DNA of 64,000 bases, from the NCBI RefSeq assembly GCF_000332155.1, contig NZ_KB235904.1, positions 2,027,713 through 2,091,712 of the forward strand, given 5' to 3'. The notes beneath the pieces were generated by a model. It was not told the origin of the DNA. It ran no database searches and worked only from the letters and a program-made list of their open reading frames with translations. This stretch comes from Kamptonema formosum PCC 6407 (lineage in GTDB: Bacteria > Cyanobacteriota > Cyanobacteriia > Cyanobacteriales > Microcoleaceae). Of this stretch, positions 18,719-27,391 are shown piece by piece (within the stretch, counting starts at the first letter, position 1; the number at the start of each line of letters is the position of its first letter). A program made the translations under genes and the position numbers.

Positions 18719-19635
18719 CTAGTTGATATTATTCAACCAATTCATTAAATCTGCTTGGCTAGAGAAATCTAACAGCGCCTCACTTAATAACTCTAATTGA
18801 GTAAATGATAAGGCGCGAATTCTTTGTTCCGTAGAGGGTGTAAGGGTTCCCACGCGCCTACTCAATTGGCGCAAAGTCTGTAACAGTGCTTGCTGCTGTT
18901 GACCTTGTTGCAAGCCTTGTTGCAAGCCTTGTTGCAAGCCTTGTTGCAAACCTTGTTGTAAGCCTTGTTGTAAGCCTTGTTGTAAGCCTTTTTGCAAGCC
19001 TTTTTGGATAATTTCTTGGTAAAACAGAGATTCTTCCATAATATCCTCTCGAAATAGTTGACGAACCACGTTAGGTTGATGCAGCAAACCAGCTAATATA
19101 CTGGTACAAGCTAAAACTTCCCGTCGCTGTGCGAAGTCTGCAATCAAATCCACTTGTGCTGCTACTTGCTCTAACAATGCTAAGGGTGAGTCAGTACGAG
19201 TTAATGGTGCTAAGGGTAGTAAAGCAGGGTCTGCTAAAAAAGTGCAGAATCTTGTTCCCACAAGCGAATGACACGGTAGCGATGTAGAGTGTTTTGTTGT
19301 TGAAAACTGTCTACAGCAACTAGATGTGAGTCAATCCGCTTTAAGAAAATTACTACTTGTTCTATTTTACACTCATATTGCCCGTAAAGGCGTACCCAAT
19401 AGTTCAGCATTCGGAAGGGAATCGGAGGCACAGAATAGGGTAATCTTTCAAATTCAAGGTGGAGGATGGTGTCTCCGACGCGCAGTAGAATTAGGGAGTC
19501 GGCGCGGAGTGGTTCGGCGGGAAGTTCGGTTTTGAGCAGTTCGATATTGGTAGATTCTATATTAGGAAGTAACCAGCGGACGAAACTTGCTGGATTCTGT
19601 GCGGCTATGTATTTACAGGTGTTGTCGTAGGTCAA
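18719..19635 (-). pseudogene. Rpn/PD-(D/E)XK transposase-like protein, frameshifted at T6
   Basis: Two overlapping frames make one gene. The first (19635 to 19234, 133 residues) starts MTYDNTCKYIA and ends LWEQDSALF-stop. The second continues FLADPALLPLAPLT to 18719. The break is at a run of six T (coding strand, near 19238), where one extra T or a -1 slip joins them into about 305 residues. The product matches the Rpn family (PD-(D/E)XK nuclease-related, recombination-promoting). The C-terminal half carries a (GLQQ)n tract from a 12-bp tandem repeat at about 18898-19012. It could be a pseudogene, a slippage-expressed gene or a sequencing error. Confidence 0.8.
18898..19012. repeat. 12-bp tandem repeat encoding GLQQ
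   Basis: About nine copies of a CTTGTTGCAAGC-type unit, with CTTGTTGTAAGC variants. On the minus strand it encodes repeating Gly-Leu-Gln-Gln (with Lys variants). Such a Gln-rich tail is usual in this family. Confidence 0.9.
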
Positions 19636-19784
19636 GGCTGTTGTAATTCGAGAGTGTTTTAAAGATTTTAATCTGTTTAGGTAGGAGTTGGAAGGAAGAA
19701 GGCGATTGGACTTTTTACAGTCTCTTATATTTTACCTGTTGCACCATCAAAGAAACAGCCTTGACATCGCCTCAAATCTTGGCT

Positions 19785-20015
19785 TTAAATTTGATAATCC
19801 AAAAACTCTGAATCTTGCAGAACAATTCGATGAACGGAAAGGCGGTTAATCAAACCTTGCTGCTCAAAATTATTCAGAGCACGGGTAATTGTCACGCGGG
19901 TTGTACCCAGAAATTCAGCAATGTCTTGATGGGTTAAGCTGAGATCGATAAGCTGTCCATGCTTTATCTGAGAACCAAACTTTTTGGCTAACCAAAGCAA
20001 GAGATGATAAAGCAT
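19785..20015 (-). pseudogene. Crp/Fnr-family regulator, HTH-only fragment
   Basis: 76 residues: a winged-helix domain with LTHQDIAEFLGTTRVTITRA and a following wing (RLSVHRIVL), as in cyanobacterial Crp/NtcA-type regulators. The cyclic-nucleotide-binding domain and the dimerisation helix are missing. The frame closes at a TAA about 39 bp upstream of the ATG, and the divergent gene begins at 20080. It is probably a truncated relic; a stand-alone HTH protein cannot be ruled out. Confidence 0.75.
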
Positions 20016-20079
20016 GGCATCAACCTTTCTACTATAGTGCTAGGAAGAAGATTAATTAACGGCGTTTTTCCTGATTATC

Positions 20080-20763
20080 GTGTCGATCTTTACTGAAATT
20101 CCCACTGTTGGGCTGCAAATTTCCCTTATTACAGCCTGGTTAGGTTTGATTTTACTTGTAGCTGAGGGACTAAATCGGTTTACTTCGGCAGATCCAGAGA
20201 TATCCCGGAAGATAGTACACATTGGTTCGGGGAATGTGATTTTGCTGGCGTGGTGGCTGAAAATTCCGGCTTGGGTGGGGATTGGGGCGGGGATTGTGGC
20301 GGGCGCGATCGCACTCATCTCTTACTTGATTCCTATTTTACCCAGCATTAACAGCGTCGGCCGACAAAGTTGGGGTACTTTTTTCTATGCTGTCAGCATC
20401 GGTGTTTTAATTGCTTGGTTTTGGCCTGTGCAACTACCACAATATGCTGCCTTGGGTATTCTTGTAATGACTTGGGGAGATGGACTAGCTGCTGTGATTG
20501 GTCAGCGTTTTGGTAAACATACTTATCAAATTTGGGGAATGCAGAAGAGTTGGGAAGGTTCTTTTACTATGTTTTTAGTTAGTTTTGCTGTTAGCAGTTT
20601 AATTTTACTGGCTGTTCAAGGTAATGTTTGGCAAACTTTGGGGGTTTCAGTTGTTGTTGGTTTAGTTGCGACTACTTTGGAATCTTTCTCCAAATTTGGC
20701 ATGGATAATCTGACTGTACCGATAGGTACTGCTGCGATCGCGTTTTTCTTGAATCAATTGTAA
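20080..20763 (+). CDS. phytol/dolichol kinase-like membrane protein (VTE5 type)
   Basis: 227 residues from a GTG start. About six or seven transmembrane helices. Conserved family features: RKIVHIGSGN (43-52), a TWGDGLAAVIGQRFGKH motif (about 134-150), KSWEGS (158-163) and a final TTLES.SKFGMDN.TVP stretch. VTE5/VTE6-related enzymes use CTP to phosphorylate phytol or phytyl-phosphate for tocopherol and phylloquinone synthesis. Which step applies here is not decided. It acts in the cytoplasmic or thylakoid membrane. Confidence 0.88.
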   Translation: MSIFTEIPTVGLQISLITAWLGLILLVAEGLNRFTSADPEISRKIVHIGSGNVILLAWWLKIPAWVGIGAGIVAGAIALISYLIPILPSINSVGRQSWGTFFYAVSIGVLIAWFWPVQLPQYAALGILVMTWGDGLAAVIGQRFGKHTYQIWGMQKSWEGSFTMFLVSFAVSSLILLAVQGNVWQTLGVSVVVGLVATTLESFSKFGMDNLTVPIGTAAIAFFLNQL

Positions 20764-20786
20764 TGCCTCCCTCTAGGCGGTGAAGA

Positions 20787-20925
20787 TATAGCAACCTTCT
20801 TGGTAGTTAGGACGTTCTGAATTACTAAAACTCGCTGATTCTATTCTCTTCTTCCCCACTTCCCCATCAGCCCCATCTGCCCCATCTGCCCCTAGCCCCT
20901 AGTCCCTAGTCCCTAGCCCCTATGC
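20787..20925. repeat. composite repeat, copy 3, inverted
   Basis: The core TATAGCAACCTTCTTGG...TAGTTAGGAC starts at 20787, continues through AAACTCGCTGATTCTATTC, and ends in CCCCTAG heptamers (20880-20925). This is the reverse complement of the order at 3327-3446. The rest of the gap to 21112 shows nothing clear. Confidence 0.85.
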
Positions 20926-21112
20926 TATACCGAGGGCGGTGTTAGGCCATCAAAAGCCCCATGCACTGTAGTTGTGGATGGGGCTGATTTGATTTATTTA
21001 AAAGTGAGTTCACATTACCGTTGTTGTGTTTCTACAGTCTCAGGCGATCGCCTTACCTCATCTAAAGTAATTACCTTGGGAGGTAAACAAGTAGAAATCC
21101 CTGAATGGCTTC

Positions 21113-21259
21113 TTAATCTGCCGACTTATCTTTTAACGGTTGGCCTTCAAAAGGCTGTACGCCAACGACAGGATACTTGTCATCAGTGGGGCTGAAAATC
21201 CGCATCGCTGCTTCCGAAACAAAACGCATGGCATCTCTAACACTTTTGGAAAGATTCAT
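21113..21259 (-). CDS. 48-residue small protein
   Basis: An open frame of 48 codons from ATG (21257-21259) to TAA, preceded at good spacing by GAGGTGG on the coding strand. The product starts MNLSKSVRDAMRFVSEA and contains IFSPTDDKYPVVGVQPF. It is amphipathic N-terminally (basic and hydrophobic helix), then an acidic turn and a PVVGVQPFEG stretch. No membrane segment or signal. The protein-like composition and ribosome site make it credible. I do not recognise a function. Confidence 0.7.
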   Translation of the reverse strand: MNLSKSVRDAMRFVSEAAMRIFSPTDDKYPVVGVQPFEGQPLKDKSAD

Positions 21260-21754
21260 ACTGTCCACCTCGTTTGTCTAGGTCTTAATATACTTTATAT
21301 ATTAATGTCAGTTTTGATCTGGGGATCGGATTAGCAATATTTATTTTTATTCCTTATTAGTCCGCAATCATTAACAGAACTTACCCAGGATTATAGCTAT
21401 TTTTATATAATTCACCATAACATAAATAGGAATTACCCAATAGCATCTGTAACGCCGCCCTCTGGAAAGTAAAAATACTACCCAGATGATGGCGCTACAA
21501 AATCTGCTACGTAAATCCTAAATTAGTAGTCGTTTTCAGACGACTTTGGTTATGAGGCAGGGGTTTTAACCCTTGATAGCTCGTAGGTTTGAGAGCCTGA
21601 AATCGCTTCGTCTCTATACCCGCTCCTCGATCGTCACCAACTATAAGCAAGCTCATGGTCAGGTGATTATCACAAATTTTTATCAAATCTTGACTAGACA
21701 GATTTGGTATATTTCACTATAATTAAAAAAACCAAGCTTGCAGGGATTTGTCCC
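21260..21754. other. intergenic with two hairpins, pncB leader
   Basis: About 495 bp. A hairpin (AGTCGT/ACGACT) at about 21527-21544 is followed by GGGTTTTAACCC at about 21566-21577, a layout seen in dispersed cyanobacterial repeats. The remainder is A/T-rich leader of pncB. I see no tRNA and no clear operator for the NrtR-type regulator encoded downstream. Confidence 0.5.
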
Positions 21755-23146
21755 ATGAAAACTGCCACTGAAAGCGACACGACCATCGGCTTGACCGCTG
21801 GGGAAGACCAAGAATTAACGCTTTCCCCACAGGATTATAGTCTGTTAACTGACCTCTACCAGTTGACGATGGCGGCTTGTTATGTGGGGGAGGGGTTGGA
21901 GCGACAGCAGGCTAGCTTTGAGCTGTTTGCTCGCAGGTTCCCAGAAAATTTTGGCTATTTGATTGCGATGGGTTTAGCCCAAGCATTGGATTATTTAGAG
22001 AAATTCAGCTTTAGTCCAGCACAGATTGAGGCTTTGCAGTCTACGGGAATTTTTGCGAATGCTCCTGAGCGATTTTGGGAGTTGTTGGCGACGGCCCGCT
22101 TTACTGGCGATGTTTGGGCGGTTCCAGAAGGGACGGCGGTGTTTGCAAACGAGCCATTGCTGAGGGTGGATGCTCCTTTGTGGCAAGCTCAGCTAGTGGA
22201 AACTTATTTGCTGAATGCGATTAACTATCAGACTTTGATTGCGACGCGATCGGCTAGGCTGCGCGATGTGGCGGGGCCGCAAGCTCAACTGCTGGAGTTT
22301 GGGACGCGCCGCGCTTTTGGCCCTCAAGCTTCTATTTGGGCGGCTCGTGCGGCCTTGGCTGCGGGTTTGGATGCGACTTCTAATGTTTTGGCAGCTTTGA
22401 AGTTGGGCCGCAAACCTGCGGGTACGATGGCTCATGCTTTGGTGATGGCGATCGCGGCTGGTGAGGGAAGCGAGGAGGGGGCGTTTGCGGCGTTTCACCG
22501 ATATTTTCCGGGTGCGCCCCTGTTGATCGATACTTACGATACAATTGCTGCGGCGCGTCAGTTGGCGGAACGGGTAAATCGGGGTGAAATGCGACTGGAA
22601 GGGGTGCGGTTGGATTCGGGGAATCTGGTGGAGTTGTCGCGGGAAGTGCGATCGCTACTTCCGGGAGTGCCGATTTTTGCTAGCGGCGATTTGGATGAGT
22701 GGAAAATTTTTGAGTTGAAGAATTTGGGTGCTTGCATTGATGGCTATGGGTTGGGAACGAAACTGGTAAGTGGAGAGCCTGTGAATGGTGTTTATAAGTT
22801 AGTAGAAATTAATGGAATTCCGGTGATGAAGGAGGCTAGTGGGAAGGCGACTTATCCAGGCCGTAAGCAAATTTTTAGATATTTGCAAAATGGCCAAGTG
22901 AGGGGAGATTGTTTGGGATTAGTAACGGATGTTGTTAATCAGTCTTCTGTTCCGTTGATGGAATTAATGGTTAAGGATGGCGAACGGGTGCGGCCGGTAG
23001 AAAGTTTAGATGCGATCGCGCAGAGAACGGCCGCTTCTGTGGCTAGTCTTCCCGCTGAAACTCGCCGCTTAGATAACCCAATATCCCCGGTAGTAGAAAT
23101 TTCGCCAGAGTTAGAAATTCTCACTCAACGAACAAAAAAGCGATGA
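21755..23146 (+). CDS. pncB: nicotinate phosphoribosyltransferase
   Basis: 463 residues from the ATG at 21755 (AGGGA upstream); an in-frame ATG at 21704 adds 17 unlikely residues. The type II phosphoribosyltransferase fold shows LTDLYQLTMA (32-41), EFGTRRAFGP (181-190), GTMAHA (223-228) with the His position used in the ATP-coupled reaction, and IFASGDLDEW with GYGLGTKLV near the phosphate loop. It makes nicotinate mononucleotide from nicotinate and PRPP (Preiss-Handler salvage). nadD, an NrtR-like regulator and nadE follow on the same strand. Confidence 0.95.
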   Translation: MKTATESDTTIGLTAGEDQELTLSPQDYSLLTDLYQLTMAACYVGEGLERQQASFELFARRFPENFGYLIAMGLAQALDYLEKFSFSPAQIEALQSTGIFANAPERFWELLATARFTGDVWAVPEGTAVFANEPLLRVDAPLWQAQLVETYLLNAINYQTLIATRSARLRDVAGPQAQLLEFGTRRAFGPQASIWAARAALAAGLDATSNVLAALKLGRKPAGTMAHALVMAIAAGEGSEEGAFAAFHRYFPGAPLLIDTYDTIAAARQLAERVNRGEMRLEGVRLDSGNLVELSREVRSLLPGVPIFASGDLDEWKIFELKNLGACIDGYGLGTKLVSGEPVNGVYKLVEINGIPVMKEASGKATYPGRKQIFRYLQNGQVRGDCLGLVTDVVNQSSVPLMELMVKDGERVRPVESLDAIAQRTAASVASLPAETRRLDNPISPVVEISPELEILTQRTKKR

Positions 23147-23147
23147 T

Positions 23148-23228
23148 TGTTAACAGTTAACAGTTAACAGTTAACAGTTAACTTTAATTAGCGATTAGCA
23201 ATTAGCCATTAGCCATTAGCCATTAACA
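23148..23228. repeat. GTTAACA and ATTAGCC heptamer arrays before nadD
   Basis: GTTAACA units (23148-23182) pass into ATTAGCC/ATTAGCA units (23189-23226). The nadD ATG follows at 23229 with no ribosome-binding site between. Confidence 0.92.
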
Positions 23229-23831
23229 ATGAAAACAATCGCTTTATTTGGTACAAGTGCCGATCCGCCCACTGCGGGACACAAAACTATTCTTAGTTGG
23301 CTTTCTCAACATTTTGATTGGGTAGCAGTTTGGGCCTCTGATAACCCTTTTAAATCTCACCAGACATCATTAGAACACCGTTCAGCGATGTTGCTGCTAA
23401 CAATTCAAGAAATTAATTCGCCCAGAAATAACATTTGCTTGCACCCAGAACTTAGCAGTCCTCGGACGCAAGAAACAGTGGAAAAGGCAAAATTGATGTG
23501 GGGAGATGCCGATTTAACAATGGTTATCGGTTCTGACTTGGTAACGCAGTTACCACGCTGGTACAAGATTGAACTATTGTTAAAACAAGTGAAGTGGCTG
23601 GTAGTACCGCGTCCCGGTTATCCACCGGAAGAGATAGATTTGAGACAGTTGAGGCGAATGGGTGCGGAAGTTGCGATCGCATCTTTGACTGGCCCAAATG
23701 TCTCTTCTACAGCTTATCGTGAAAAAGGAGACACGGAAGCCCTAACGCCTCCCATTGAAGCTTATATCCACAGGGAGCATTTGTACGCATGGCTGGACGA
23801 GGCGAAAAAAAGAGTAAAAGTTACTCACTAG
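23229..23831 (+). CDS. nadD: nicotinate-nucleotide adenylyltransferase
   Basis: 200 residues. The nucleotidyltransferase signature [12 protein letters not shown] (7-18, His18) and the VSSTAYR motif (158-164, the ISSTxxR equivalent) bracket a complete HIGH-type Rossmann domain. [11 protein letters not shown] (101-111) matches the NaMN-binding loop. It joins ATP with nicotinate mononucleotide to give deamido-NAD, which the downstream nadE amidates. Its 3' end overlaps the regulator by 43 bp, so the two are probably translated together. Confidence 0.93.
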   Translation: MKTIALFGTSADPPTAGHKTILSWLSQHFDWVAVWASDNPFKSHQTSLEHRSAMLLLTIQEINSPRNNICLHPELSSPRTQETVEKAKLMWGDADLTMVIGSDLVTQLPRWYKIELLLKQVKWLVVPRPGYPPEEIDLRQLRRMGAEVAIASLTGPNVSSTAYREKGDTEALTPPIEAYIHREHLYAWLDEAKKRVKVTH

Positions 23832-24517
23832 CAGACTTCAAAGTAGGAGTCGATAACGTGATTTTCTCAGTCGATACTGTACAAAATCGCCTGCTAGTTT
23901 TGTTGGTAATGCGGCAAGATGAACCTTTCTTAGATCATTGGAGTCTTCCGGGTACGCTGGTGAGGGAAGGAGAATCTCTTGAAGATGCAGCTTATCGGAT
24001 TTTGGCCGAGAAAATCAGAGTAAAAAATCTGTATTTAGAGCAATTGTACACTTTCGGAGATCCGGGGCGAGATCCTAGAGAATTTACCAGGGGTGTTCGC
24101 TATCTTTCTGTAAGTTATTTTGCTTTAGTCAGGTTTGAAGAAGCGGAATTAATTGCTGATGGTGTGAGTGGAATTGCTTGGTATCCAGTTAAACAAGTAC
24201 CGCAGTTAGCATTCGATCATAACCAAGTTTTAGAATATGGTTATCGCCGTTTGCGTAACAAGCTTGAATACAGTCCAGTTGCTTTTGAAGTATTACCGGA
24301 GGTCTTTACTTTGGGTGAGCTTTATCAACTTTACACTACTATTCTAGAAGAAAATTTCTCCGATTATTCTAATTTTCGCGCTCGGTTGTTAAAATTAGGT
24401 TTCTTATCGGATACTGGGGTAAAAGTGTCGCGAGGCGCTGGTCGTCCCGCTAGTTTATATCGCTTTGATAAAAATGCTTTTGCCCCTTTTAAGGATAAGC
24501 CGTTAGTGTTTATTTAG
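23789..24517 (+). CDS. nrtR: NrtR-type Nudix transcriptional regulator of NAD metabolism
   Basis: 242 residues. Residues 16-150 form a Nudix fold whose catalytic box is degenerate: the expected RE..EE core is replaced by YR...EK at about 69-75, so hydrolysis is unlikely. Residues 160-242 form a winged helix ([10 protein letters not shown], then [12 protein letters not shown], then [12 protein letters not shown]), the DNA-binding part of NrtR. NrtR repressors sense ADP-ribose and control NAD genes. Its location between nadD and nadE fits self-regulation of the cluster. No operator was identified by eye. Confidence 0.9.
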   Translation: MAGRGEKKSKSYSLADFKVGVDNVIFSVDTVQNRLLVLLVMRQDEPFLDHWSLPGTLVREGESLEDAAYRILAEKIRVKNLYLEQLYTFGDPGRDPREFTRGVRYLSVSYFALVRFEEAELIADGVSGIAWYPVKQVPQLAFDHNQVLEYGYRRLRNKLEYSPVAFEVLPEVFTLGELYQLYTTILEENFSDYSNFRARLLKLGFLSDTGVKVSRGAGRPASLYRFDKNAFAPFKDKPLVFI

Positions 24518-24572
24518 TCGTAAGTCTATTGGCTATAATACGAAAATATAGTTTTGAAACACTCTCGACATT

Positions 24573-24656
24573 CGGCGATTGAAATCGCTACTAAACAAAC
24601 AAAGTCCGCCTACGCGGACTAAAAAATAAAGGGGATATTTAAGCCGGAGTTGGTAT
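24573..24656. repeat. 84-bp two-hairpin element, copy A
   Basis: Contains GCGATTGAAATCGC and AGTCCGCCTACGCGGACT, both self-complementary. A gap-free second copy lies at 46689-46772 with about nine differences. In the first hairpin two of those differences compensate each other. Confidence 0.92.
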
Positions 24657-24722
24657 GCTTAAAAAAGCGGTTTGAACCGCTATTAAGGGAGTTCAACTAA
24701 CAACTAACAACTAATAATAATT

Positions 24723-26453
24723 ATGAAAATTGCAATTGCACAACTCAATCCTACTGTGGGCGATTTAACTGGCAACGCAAAACTAATCCTAGATGCCGCT
24801 AAAAAAGCGGCTGACGCTAATGCGAACCTGCTGCTAACGCCAGAACTTTGTTTAGTTGGTTATCCGCCGCGCGACTTATTAATTAATCCCGGTTTCATCG
24901 AAGCTGCGGGCCAACAATTACAGCAATTAGCACAGAATTTACCGCAAAATTTGATTGTCTTAGTAGGAACTGTAATTCCTAATCCCCACGCTGGGAAACA
25001 GGGCGGGAAGCCGTTATTTAATAGCGTTGCTTTGCTAGAAAATGGGGAAGTTAAGCGAATTTTTAATAAACGCTTGTTGCCTACCTATGATGTTTTTGAT
25101 GAAGACAGATATTTTGAGCCTGGTGAAAAGAGCGAATATTTTACTATTGGAAAACATAAGATCGGCGTGACTATTTGTGAGGATTTGTGGAACAATGAAG
25201 AGTTTTGGGGAAAAAGGAGTTATGCTGGCGATCCTTTTTCTGACTTAGCCAAAATGGGTGCAGATTTAGTAGTGAATTTATCAGCTTCCCCTTACAGCGT
25301 TGGTAAACGAAAACTCCGAGAGGCGATGTTACGGCATAGCGTTACTCGTTACGGCAAACCTATTATTTATGCTAATCAAATAGGTGGAAATGACGATTTG
25401 ATTTTTGATGGTAGTAGTTTTGCTTTAAATCGGTTGGGTGAAGTTGTTTGTTCCCTAACTGCTTTTGAATCTGATTTTGTATTGTTAGAATATGATGAGA
25501 ATCAGCGAGATTTGTTGCCTAATGTAATTAAACCTCTCCCCGAATCTAGCGATGGAGAAATTTGGGAAGCGCTGGTTTTGGGAGTGCGAGATTATGTCCG
25601 CAAGTGCGGTTTTTCTAAAGTTGTGCTAGGTTTAAGCGGTGGGATAGATTCAGCTTTGGTAGCTGCGATCGCAACTTTTGCTCTGGGTGCAGAAAATGTC
25701 TTAGGCGTGCTCATGCCTTCCCCTTATAGTTCCGATCATTCTGTTAAAGATGCTGAAGAATTAGGTAAAAATCTCGGCATTACTACAGAAATCATCCCTA
25801 TCGGCGAATTGATGAAAGTTTATGACAAAACTTTAGATCCTTTGTTTGCAGAGACAACTTTTGGGCTCGCAGAGGAGAATATTCAATCGCGGATTCGCGG
25901 TAATTTGTTAATGGCCATCTCTAATAAATTTGGGCATCTCCTACTTTCGACGGGCAATAAGTCAGAAATGGCTGTGGGTTATTGCACGCTTTACGGTGAT
26001 ATGAATGGCGGTTTAGCTGTAATTGCCGATGTTCCGAAAACTCGCGTCTATTCGCTGTGCCAATGGTTGAATAGTGGAGAATTGGGAACAACATTCCTCC
26101 CCTTACTAAGGGGGGGCAGGGGGGGTGGAATTACCAATTACCCTAAAGAGATTATCCCCGTCAATATTATTACTAAACCACCAAGTGCTGAATTGAAACC
26201 GGGGCAAGTAGATCGAGATTCTTTACCACCTTATGATGTTCTGGATGATATTCTACACCGATTAGTTGAAAAACACGAATCAGCTCAACAGATTATAGCT
26301 GCTGGACATGATGAAATGGTGGTTAAGCGTGTAGTGCAGTTGGTGATTAGGGCAGAGTTTAAGCGGCGACAAGCGCCTCCAGGGTTGAAAATTAGCGATC
26401 GCGCTTTTGGCACTGGTTGGCGAATGCCTATTGCTAAAACTTGGGTTCAGTAA
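24723..26453 (+). CDS. nadE: glutamine-dependent NAD synthetase, with repeat insertion
   Basis: 576 residues. The N-terminal nitrilase-type glutaminase has E41, K117 and C152 in place. The C-terminal ATP-pyrophosphatase domain has the P-loop SGGIDS (305-310), KSEMAVGYCTLYGDM and KPPSAELKPGQ. It amidates deamido-NAD using glutamine as nitrogen donor. Residues about 451-475, between VYSLCQWLN and EIIP, are encoded in part by a G/C-rich repeat (26094-26127). In relatives the two motifs are nearly adjacent, so this is an in-frame intrusion on a surface loop. Last gene of the NAD cluster. Confidence 0.95.
   Translation: MKIAIAQLNPTVGDLTGNAKLILDAAKKAADANANLLLTPELCLVGYPPRDLLINPGFIEAAGQQLQQLAQNLPQNLIVLVGTVIPNPHAGKQGGKPLFNSVALLENGEVKRIFNKRLLPTYDVFDEDRYFEPGEKSEYFTIGKHKIGVTICEDLWNNEEFWGKRSYAGDPFSDLAKMGADLVVNLSASPYSVGKRKLREAMLRHSVTRYGKPIIYANQIGGNDDLIFDGSSFALNRLGEVVCSLTAFESDFVLLEYDENQRDLLPNVIKPLPESSDGEIWEALVLGVRDYVRKCGFSKVVLGLSGGIDSALVAAIATFALGAENVLGVLMPSPYSSDHSVKDAEELGKNLGITTEIIPIGELMKVYDKTLDPLFAETTFGLAEENIQSRIRGNLLMAISNKFGHLLLSTGNKSEMAVGYCTLYGDMNGGLAVIADVPKTRVYSLCQWLNSGELGTTFLPLLRGGRGGGITNYPKEIIPVNIITKPPSAELKPGQVDRDSLPPYDVLDDILHRLVEKHESAQQIIAAGHDEMVVKRVVQLVIRAEFKRRQAPPGLKISDRAFGTGWRMPIAKTWVQ
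26094..26127. repeat. short dispersed repeat inside nadE
   Basis: TCCTCCCCTTACTAAGGGGG plus a following G-rich tract (with GGGGGGCAGG). The first half is a near palindrome (CCCCTTACTAAGGGG). Such sequences are common between cyanobacterial genes. Confidence 0.8.
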
Positions 26454-26650
26454 AAATAGGCAAGATACCTGTTTTACAGGCTGCAATCAGTTATGGATGA
26501 TCTATAATAGGATGTGTGGAGTAGAAAGGAAGTTGAACTATAAATTAAATTATTACCAGACCAAATAGGAGGATCAATAGATTGCTATTGTCAAAATTCC
26601 CAAGGATGGTTTAATGACTGAGGATAAAGATTGGATGACCTTTTGGCAGA

Positions 26651-26935
26651 ATGAATAAAATAATATTTCAATGGGATGAGCAAAAAAACAAAATTAATCA
26701 ACAAAAGCATGGTATTTCTTTTGAAGAAGCTGAATCAGTTTTCTTTGATGACTATGCCCTTCAATTTTGGGATGAAGATCATTCCCACGAAGAAGAACGT
26801 TTTTTACTTTTGGGCATAAGCTCTAAAATGAGAATATTAATTGTAGTTCATTGTTTTAGAGAAGAGGATTCTCTCATTAGAATTATCTCAGCAAGAAAAG
26901 CAACTAAAAATGAAAGTCAAGAATATAGGAGATAA
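26651..26935 (+). CDS. brnT: BrnT-family toxin
   Basis: 94 residues with the BrnT pattern: FQWDEQKNKINQQKHGISFEEA, then a central VFFDDYALQFWDEDHS, then ILIVVHCFREEDSLIRIISARKAT. BrnT is a ribonuclease toxin related to RelE-fold toxins. The antitoxin gene follows at once. A short stretch upstream (about 26580-26650) could encode the tail of another small product but lacks a start. Confidence 0.93.
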   Translation: MNKIIFQWDEQKNKINQQKHGISFEEAESVFFDDYALQFWDEDHSHEEERFLLLGISSKMRILIVVHCFREEDSLIRIISARKATKNESQEYRR

Positions 26936-26939
26936 AACA

Positions 26940-27149
26940 ATGGAACCGGAATACGATCTTTCAAAAATGAAAAAAAGACCTAATCCTTTTGCTAAACAGT
27001 TAAAAAAACAGGTCACGATTTCTCTCGGAATTGATGTAATTGAATATTTTGAAACTATGGCTCAGGAAAAAGGTATATCTTCTCAGGAACTAATTAACCT
27101 TTATTTGCAAGATTGTGTTGTTTCTAAGCGGAAATTATCTCTAAATTAG
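26940..27149 (+). CDS. brnA: BrnA-family antitoxin
   Basis: 69 residues from the ATG at 26940, with AGGAG at good spacing. An upstream in-frame ATG overlapping brnT is less likely. The C-terminal half (KKQVTISLGIDVIEYFETMA) is a ribbon-helix-helix domain, with a basic N-terminal part. It starts 4 bp after the brnT stop. It should neutralise BrnT and repress its own operon. Confidence 0.9.
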   Translation: MEPEYDLSKMKKRPNPFAKQLKKQVTISLGIDVIEYFETMAQEKGISSQELINLYLQDCVVSKRKLSLN

Positions 27150-27391
27150 CCTACCAACAACCACAGAAATCGGGTTTTTACTTAGAGACTGTTGGGGAAA
27201 ACCAGATATCTCTAAAAAAATTGGTTTATCAAGGAAATCCGAGCACATTTTCTCTAGATACAATCCCAAAAATAATCTCTCTTCTTGCCGGATTTCCTTA
27301 CAAAAATTTTCTGAAGAACTGCCAGCTTTGAATTAGGGTATAGATTAGGAAATATTGTATAATAAACCCAAAATCTAACATCTAAAATAGA

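Noticed and set aside
26568..26650. Possible tiny gene before brnT (reading IVKIPKDGL...WQNE)
   Set aside because: An AGGAGG is present but no usable start codon in frame; at most a relic.
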